Assembly: GCA_016841365.1 (NCBI GenBank)
Contig: JAENZI010000013.1
Location: 1-64,000, forward strand
Length of the DNA: 64,000 bases
Direction of reading: 5' to 3'
Source of the DNA: Anaerolineaceae bacterium
GTDB taxonomy: Bacteria; Chloroflexota; Anaerolineae; Anaerolineales; Anaerolineaceae
Shown here: positions 59,960-64,000 of the stretch, piece by piece
Position numbering within the stretch: position 1 is the first letter of the stretch
How the letters are laid out: the number at the start of each line of letters is the position of its first letter
The notes under the pieces: model-generated
Seen by the model: only the letters and a program-made list of their open reading frames with translations
Told to the model about the DNA's origin: nothing
Databases searched by the model: none
Translations under genes and position numbers: made by a program

Positions 59960-62020
59960 TCAACCTTTTCGTCGGAAACAAATCAAGGTGATATCATCGA
60001 CTTGTGATGCACCCTTTCTGAAGCTGTAAACATCTTCAAGAATTTCGCGCACAATCCACTGGCTGGGATGATGTGTGATTTTTTGAACAACTTTTTCCAA
60101 CTGCGCCATATTATAAAACCCACCTTCAGGGTTCATCGCTTCAACAACGCCATCCGTATACAGTAAAAGGGTATCGTCGACTCCAATTTGCTGAGAAATC
60201 GCCACCCAGGCTGCATCCGGATCGATGCCAAGCGCCATCCCATTCGGACTCAGGCGCTGAATATTTTCCTTGGCGTCATTTCTGATCAGCAATGCGGGAT
60301 GATGGCCGGCGTTACAGTAGATCAGCCGGCCAGATTCGGGATCAAGGATTCCATAAAATATCGTGATGAACATTTGGGCTCGGGCATCTTCCAGCATCCG
60401 CAGATTGGTCGCTTGCATCACAGCAGCCGGGTTGTCGGGGTAAGCCTGTGCATAAGTTAATAAAAGCGTTCGCCCCAACGCCATATACAGGGCTGCACCC
60501 AACCCCTTGTCAGCCACATCTGCAATGATGAATCCCAAGCGTCCATCCTCCAGCCTGAAAAAATCATAAAAATCCCCAGATGTTTGCCTGGCAGGACTCA
60601 GGTTGGCAGCAATATCCCATCCAGGAACCTCTGGCAGATGATCCGGCAAAAAACTTGCCTGAATATCGCCTGCCAGGCGCAATTCCTGGTCCACCCGTTG
60701 GTGCCTGAGCGTATCGCGGTAAGTCTGCGCTTGCTGAAGGGCAGTAGCAATCTGGGCAGCCAAAGTTTGCAACGCAGGGTAATACTCTTCCAAAGAAACC
60801 TTATCCCAGCTTTGCGGTAAAGACAGCAATTCAATGAAGATTCCACCAATCGGCTCTCCCGTGAGTTGATTCAAAATCGGGGCTGTCAACATCGCGAAAT
60901 GTTTCTCATCCGGGTCTACCCAGGGAAGGGCGGTCTCCTCTAAAAACCCAACCGGGTCGGTCTGATCCAACAGCCAATCCCAAATTTTCGGCGTATGGCT
61001 ATCTTTCCCATCGGGGTAACGCAGTAAATAAGTTTCGGGCGCTAACCAAACCACTGCCCTGCGGGTCGGGAACATATCCGGGATGTGCTTACGCAGCAAC
61101 GACGGCAAGTCACGGGCATCCACTGGTGCAGCTAAGATGTCGCGTCCCAGCTTCTCAAGCCCCATCAATTGATCGGTTTGACGCCGGCTTCTCTCAGCCG
61201 AGCGGCTAAGCTGGTTAGCCAATAATCCAATCAGCAGCAATCCAACAAAATACAACCCCAGAATCAATGCGCCATGTTCAACATAAATCCCACTGGCCAG
61301 CACGCCCAAAATCAGTGAGATGAAGGGCAGTTCCATGGTGAGTGCTGTGAACCAGAACAAACCCGCCGCATTTTTCACCCCGAACTTCGTGTTCTGAACC
61401 CAAATCACATATATGATGAATGGCAGCCAGACCGAAAAGTAGATCAGTGCGAAACTTATCACGGCAATCATCGCAGGATAAATGCTGTGCAGGGTTAATC
61501 CTGCAATCGGAAATTGCCCACCTAAATTCTGGTAAATCAACTGAGAAAACAACGCAGGAATCACCAACGATGCTGTATTGAGGCTGGCAGAGCGGACACT
61601 GTTCCAGCGCATATCCCTGTTGATCGCCCTGCGCCAGGATAAACATAATTCGACCAAAATCCATAATTCAAACAGCCAGATGATCGATGGCCCAAAGATC
61701 AACATCGCCGTCCATAAGATCACGACCACAAAATCGCCATCCGACCCAATCATGTGGCCATCGCGCAGCGTGTGCATCATATAAAAACGCAGCCGGCTGA
61801 AGAGGACAATTGCCACTAAAATCACAAGCAGCCAGTGCCAATGCGCCAAAAGCAGTGCCCAATCCGTGATAAAAAACAACCAGATCAAACCAACCGCCGC
61901 CAAGGGCAGGCTGTAAAGGATGCCGACCACATCACACATCAATAAATAGCGTGTCCCTGCAGGACGCTCAGACAACTCTGGACGTAGTTTCCGTTGCAGA
62001 AAATGTAATAATGAAATCAT
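59960..62020 (-). CDS. Membrane SpoIIE/RsbU-type PP2C phosphatase
   Basis: 686 residues. Seven to eight hydrophobic segments (about 30-275) precede a GAF-like region (about 290-415), a short coiled helix and a C-terminal SpoIIE PP2C domain (about 440-685) with A-G-D-I-Q-A-S-F-L-P, G-D-F-Y-D-F-F, I-A-D-V-A-D-K-G, C-N-A-G-H-H-P, Y-T-D-G-V-V-E-A and D-D-I-T-L. RsbU-like enzymes dephosphorylate anti-anti-sigma proteins to release sigma factors; none is encoded nearby. TATAAT lies seven bases before the ATG with no ribosome site, suggesting a leaderless mRNA. The membrane part may sense an environmental cue. Confidence 0.9.
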   Translation of the reverse strand: MISLLHFLQRKLRPELSERPAGTRYLLMCDVVGILYSLPLAAVGLIWLFFITDWALLLAHWHWLLVILVAIVLFSRLRFYMMHTLRDGHMIGSDGDFVVVILWTAMLIFGPSIIWLFELWILVELCLSWRRAINRDMRWNSVRSASLNTASLVIPALFSQLIYQNLGGQFPIAGLTLHSIYPAMIAVISFALIYFSVWLPFIIYVIWVQNTKFGVKNAAGLFWFTALTMELPFISLILGVLASGIYVEHGALILGLYFVGLLLIGLLANQLSRSAERSRRQTDQLMGLEKLGRDILAAPVDARDLPSLLRKHIPDMFPTRRAVVWLAPETYLLRYPDGKDSHTPKIWDWLLDQTDPVGFLEETALPWVDPDEKHFAMLTAPILNQLTGEPIGGIFIELLSLPQSWDKVSLEEYYPALQTLAAQIATALQQAQTYRDTLRHQRVDQELRLAGDIQASFLPDHLPEVPGWDIAANLSPARQTSGDFYDFFRLEDGRLGFIIADVADKGLGAALYMALGRTLLLTYAQAYPDNPAAVMQATNLRMLEDARAQMFITIFYGILDPESGRLIYCNAGHHPALLIRNDAKENIQRLSPNGMALGIDPDAAWVAISQQIGVDDTLLLYTDGVVEAMNPEGGFYNMAQLEKVVQKITHHPSQWIVREILEDVYSFRKGASQVDDITLICFRRKG

Positions 62021-62027
62021 GCCCTAA

Positions 62028-62033
62028 ATTATA
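62028..62033 (-). promoter_or_regulatory. Predicted -10 box of the SpoIIE-type phosphatase gene, leaderless arrangement
   Basis: Minus-strand TATAAT separated from the ATG by seven bases, with CTTTCA (62051-62056) as a weak -35. No ribosome-binding site is present at a usable distance. Confidence 0.5.
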
Positions 62034-62147
62034 GCCGAGAGTGAGCAGACTGAAAGATAATTTTGGATTGTATTCAGAAAATCTTATTGAGTGGAATTTC
62101 ATGAGCAAAAAAGATTTTTATTGATTGTTAAATAAGTTCCCGAAGGC

Positions 62148-62176
62148 TTGCATACAGGATTAAAGTGTGATAAGAT
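62148..62176 (+). promoter_or_regulatory. Promoter of greA (extended -10)
   Basis: TTGCAT (62148-62153), 17-base spacer and TAAGAT (62171-62176) preceded by TGA, giving an extended -10. The transcript would carry a leader of about 125 bases before greA. Within it, CTCG/CGAG arms followed by six T's (about 62227-62247) might form a weak attenuator. Confidence 0.65.
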
Positions 62177-62308
62177 ATCAGCCAATCAAACCAATCACTG
62201 TTTTCTGGGATGTGTTCGCAAATACTTCTCGAAAATAGCGAGTTTTTTGTTTAATTACTAAGGGAATTATATTTCCCAACAGAAGCATGTAGAACGGAAG
62301 GATTTAGT

Positions 62309-62770
62309 ATGCCCAGTTCATATCTAACAAAAGAGGGATTTGAAAAGCTTCAAAAAGAGCTGGATTATTTGCGTTCAGAAAAGCGGAATGAAGTTGCCAT
62401 CCGCCTGCGCGAAGCTTTGGAAGACGGCGAATTAATTGAAAATGCCGAATTAGAAGCCGCAAAGAACGAACAGTCCTTTGTTGAAGGCCGCATTAAGGAG
62501 CTTGAAATTCTTCTTTCCAATGCGCACCTGATTGATGAATCGATGAAAAGCGATATGATCCAGGTGGGTTCCAAAGTCAAAGTTAAGGAAGAAGGTTACG
62601 ACGCGGAAGAGTATGTAATCGTCGGCGCAGCCGAAGCTGATCCGCGCCTGGGCCGCATTTCCAACGAATCGCCCCTTGGTCAGGCGTTGCTTAATAAAAA
62701 GGCTGGTGATAAAGTTAAAGTCGAAGCACCTGGCGGCGAATTTGAAATTGAGATTCTCTCCATCGGTTAA
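62309..62770 (+). CDS. greA: Transcription elongation factor GreA
   Basis: 153 residues. GreA stimulates cleavage of backtracked RNA by RNA polymerase. The N-terminal coiled coil and the C-terminal FKBP-like domain (with I-S-x-E-S-P-L-G-Q-A-L) are complete. At the coiled-coil tip, E. coli has G-D41-L-x-E44-N; here the sequence is G-E41-L-I-E44-N, so the first catalytic acid is Glu in place of Asp and the residue between is hydrophobic. GGAAGGA lies before the ATG. It is followed by lysS after a hairpin terminator, a neighbour pair common in bacteria. Confidence 0.96.
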   Translation: MPSSYLTKEGFEKLQKELDYLRSEKRNEVAIRLREALEDGELIENAELEAAKNEQSFVEGRIKELEILLSNAHLIDESMKSDMIQVGSKVKVKEEGYDAEEYVIVGAAEADPRLGRISNESPLGQALLNKKAGDKVKVEAPGGEFEIEILSIG

Positions 62771-62792
62771 TTTTTTTACGATATAAAATTTG

Positions 62793-62823
62793 CCCCGCCC
62801 GGCTCGACTGGTCGGGGTTTTTA
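62793..62823 (+). terminator. Terminator between greA and lysS
   Basis: CCCCG (62793-62797) pairs with CGGGG (62813-62817), extended by an inner CCGG/CTGG helix, followed by a T-run. It would permit greA-only transcripts. Confidence 0.75.
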
Positions 62824-62847
62824 TTTATACATCATTAGGAAGGTATC

Positions 62848-64000
62848 ATGCTCGAAGAAACATTTTCTGAACTTGAACAAACACGCCTTGAAAAACTGCA
62901 AAAAATGCAAGCCGAAGGGATTGAACCTTATCCTGTTGAGGCTGAACAAACCCACACCAGCCAGGAGGCGATCAGCCTCTTTGTTGAGTCTGAAGAAAAG
63001 GGTGATGAAACGCCCATTCAGGTAACCCTCGCCGGGCGTATCAGGGCATTGCGCCCAATGGGCAAGATTGCCTTTGCCCATATCGACGACCGCGACGGGC
63101 GCATTCAGCTTTTCTTCCGTGTGAATGACCTGGGCGAAGAAAATATGGAAACGTTGGATGACTACTTCGACCTTGGTGATTTCATCCAGGCCAGTGGCTA
63201 TATGTTCCGCACCCGTAGGGGTGAAGTGACGCTCTATGTCGAAGACTTCAAAATGCTGGCTAAGGCTTTGCGCCCCTTGCCCGCCGCCAAAGACGAAGTC
63301 GTGGACGGTGAAGTCGTCAGGCACGCCACTTTAAGCGATCCTGAAACCCGCTATCGTCAGCGCTATCTCGACCTGGCAGTCAACCCTGACGTGCGTGAAA
63401 TCTTCAAGATCCGTGCTGCAACCCTTAAAGAACTGCGTAATTTCCTCGATAGCCATGACTTTGTCGAGGTTGAAACCCCGATATTGCAGCCCATTTATGG
63501 CGGCGCTGCAGCCCAGCCTTTCGTCACACATCACAATCAGCTCCATCAGGATCTGTATTTACGGATTTCGTTTGAGCTGTATCTCAAAAGGCTGCTGGTT
63601 GGCGGTTTGGAAAGGGTCTACGAAATTGGGCGAGACTTCCGCAATGAGGGCGTGTCTTTCAAGCACAACCCTGAGTTCACCCAGCTTGAGTTCTATTGGG
63701 CTTATGCCGACTATCAGGATGTGATGGCCTTAACAGAAGAGATGATCTCACAGGTTGCTCAAAATGTGCTGGGCAGGACCACGATTAAATTTAACAACCA
63801 GGAAATTGACCTTGCTCCCCCATGGAAGCGGATCGAATTGCGCCAGGGAATCCTCGATGCAACCGGGATCGATATCCATCAGCACCCAACGGCTGAATCA
63901 CTGGCGGAAGCCATGCAGGCAAAGGAAATTAAGTCCAAGCCTGGCGCCACACGCGGCAAGCTGATCGACAGCCTGATTGGTGATTTCTTAGAACCGAACA
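62848..64000 (+). CDS. lysS: Lysyl-tRNA synthetase, class II (3' end beyond window)
   Basis: The first 384 codons are present; the frame remains open at the right edge. The N-terminal OB-fold anticodon-binding domain (about 55-160, with V-T-L-A-G-R-I and G-K-I-A-F) precedes the class II catalytic domain with motif 1 (F-V-E-V-E-T-P-I-L), G-G-A-A-A-Q-P-F, and motif 2 (R-D-F-R-N-E-G). Motif 3 is beyond the edge. In the usual G-G-A-x-A-R-P-F the Arg is replaced by Gln. The ATG at 62848 follows GGAAGG by four bases. Confidence 0.96.
   Translation, partial: MLEETFSELEQTRLEKLQKMQAEGIEPYPVEAEQTHTSQEAISLFVESEEKGDETPIQVTLAGRIRALRPMGKIAFAHIDDRDGRIQLFFRVNDLGEENMETLDDYFDLGDFIQASGYMFRTRRGEVTLYVEDFKMLAKALRPLPAAKDEVVDGEVVRHATLSDPETRYRQRYLDLAVNPDVREIFKIRAATLKELRNFLDSHDFVEVETPILQPIYGGAAAQPFVTHHNQLHQDLYLRISFELYLKRLLVGGLERVYEIGRDFRNEGVSFKHNPEFTQLEFYWAYADYQDVMALTEEMISQVAQNVLGRTTIKFNNQEIDLAPPWKRIELRQGILDATGIDIHQHPTAESLAEAMQAKEIKSKPGATRGKLIDSLIGDFLEPN

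Overview
The window looks like chromosomal DNA of an anaerobic, fermentative Chloroflexota bacterium, most likely class Anaerolineae. This rests on gene content and style: Thr/Pro-rich linkers on secreted proteins, M42 peptidase arrays, Kelch/LuxR proteins, and no outer-membrane biogenesis genes. It is inference, since no rRNA or other decisive marker is present. About 55 protein genes, three tRNA-Ser genes and the start of lysS are visible. No phage, IS transposase, CRISPR array or rRNA was seen.

Layout. 1-5.9 kb (minus): three tandem M42 aminopeptidases, then a solute-binding-type lipoprotein, a two-helix membrane protein and a carboxymuconolactone-decarboxylase-family protein. 5.9-10.5 kb (minus): a methyltransferase, DUF368 membrane protein, M20 peptidase, DedA/VTT membrane protein and uridine kinase. 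10.6-20.8 kb: folD, dtd, an RNase D-like/beta-CASP RNase pair, tRNA-Ser(CGA), a lipid-kinase-like protein, a GH3 glycosidase, the primary sigma factor rpoD and, just downstream, a 79-residue protein that matches only the N-terminal (sigma 1.1-like) domain of RpoD, then a lipoprotein and two tRNA-Ser genes. 21-26.4 kb (minus): a zincin/pseudo-zincin DUF3267 pair and a PP2C phosphatase coupled to a transenvelope VWA-like/FHA protein. 26.5-30 kb (minus): the purine-salvage operon xpt-HIT-guaA and a GT2 glycosyltransferase. 30-38.7 kb (plus): sugar use (GPH symporter, esterase, PHP hydrolase, transglutaminase-like protein, GH13) with a phytoene-desaturase-like oxidoreductase bracketed by two blocks of palindromic repeats. 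38.8-42.8 kb: Lnt-like acyltransferase, HAD phosphatase, hom, folK. 42.8-53.1 kb (plus): a tightly coupled surface-glycan cluster (membrane GT-C-like protein, four GTs, three methyltransferases, a flippase). 53.1-62 kb: a repeat-rich secreted protein, a lipoprotein, a LuxR-HTH/TM/Kelch membrane regulator, gmd, a large M23 protein and a membrane SpoIIE-type phosphatase. 62.3 kb to the edge: greA and lysS.

How it fits together. Peptidases, glycosidases and a sugar symporter suggest growth on peptides and carbohydrates. The glycan cluster with gmd, the Wzx-like flippase, the DUF368 and DedA/VTT candidate lipid-carrier recyclers, the M23 enzyme and the repeat-rich secreted protein describe cell-surface construction. 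Signalling is unusually membrane-centred.

The strongest leads are the stand-alone sigma 1.1-like protein beside rpoD, a recurrent TATAAT-N6/7-ATG arrangement suggesting leaderless mRNAs, the LuxR-TM-Kelch regulator, and the DUF3267 pair in which one partner has lost its zinc motif. All identifications come from reading the sequence; no database search was run.
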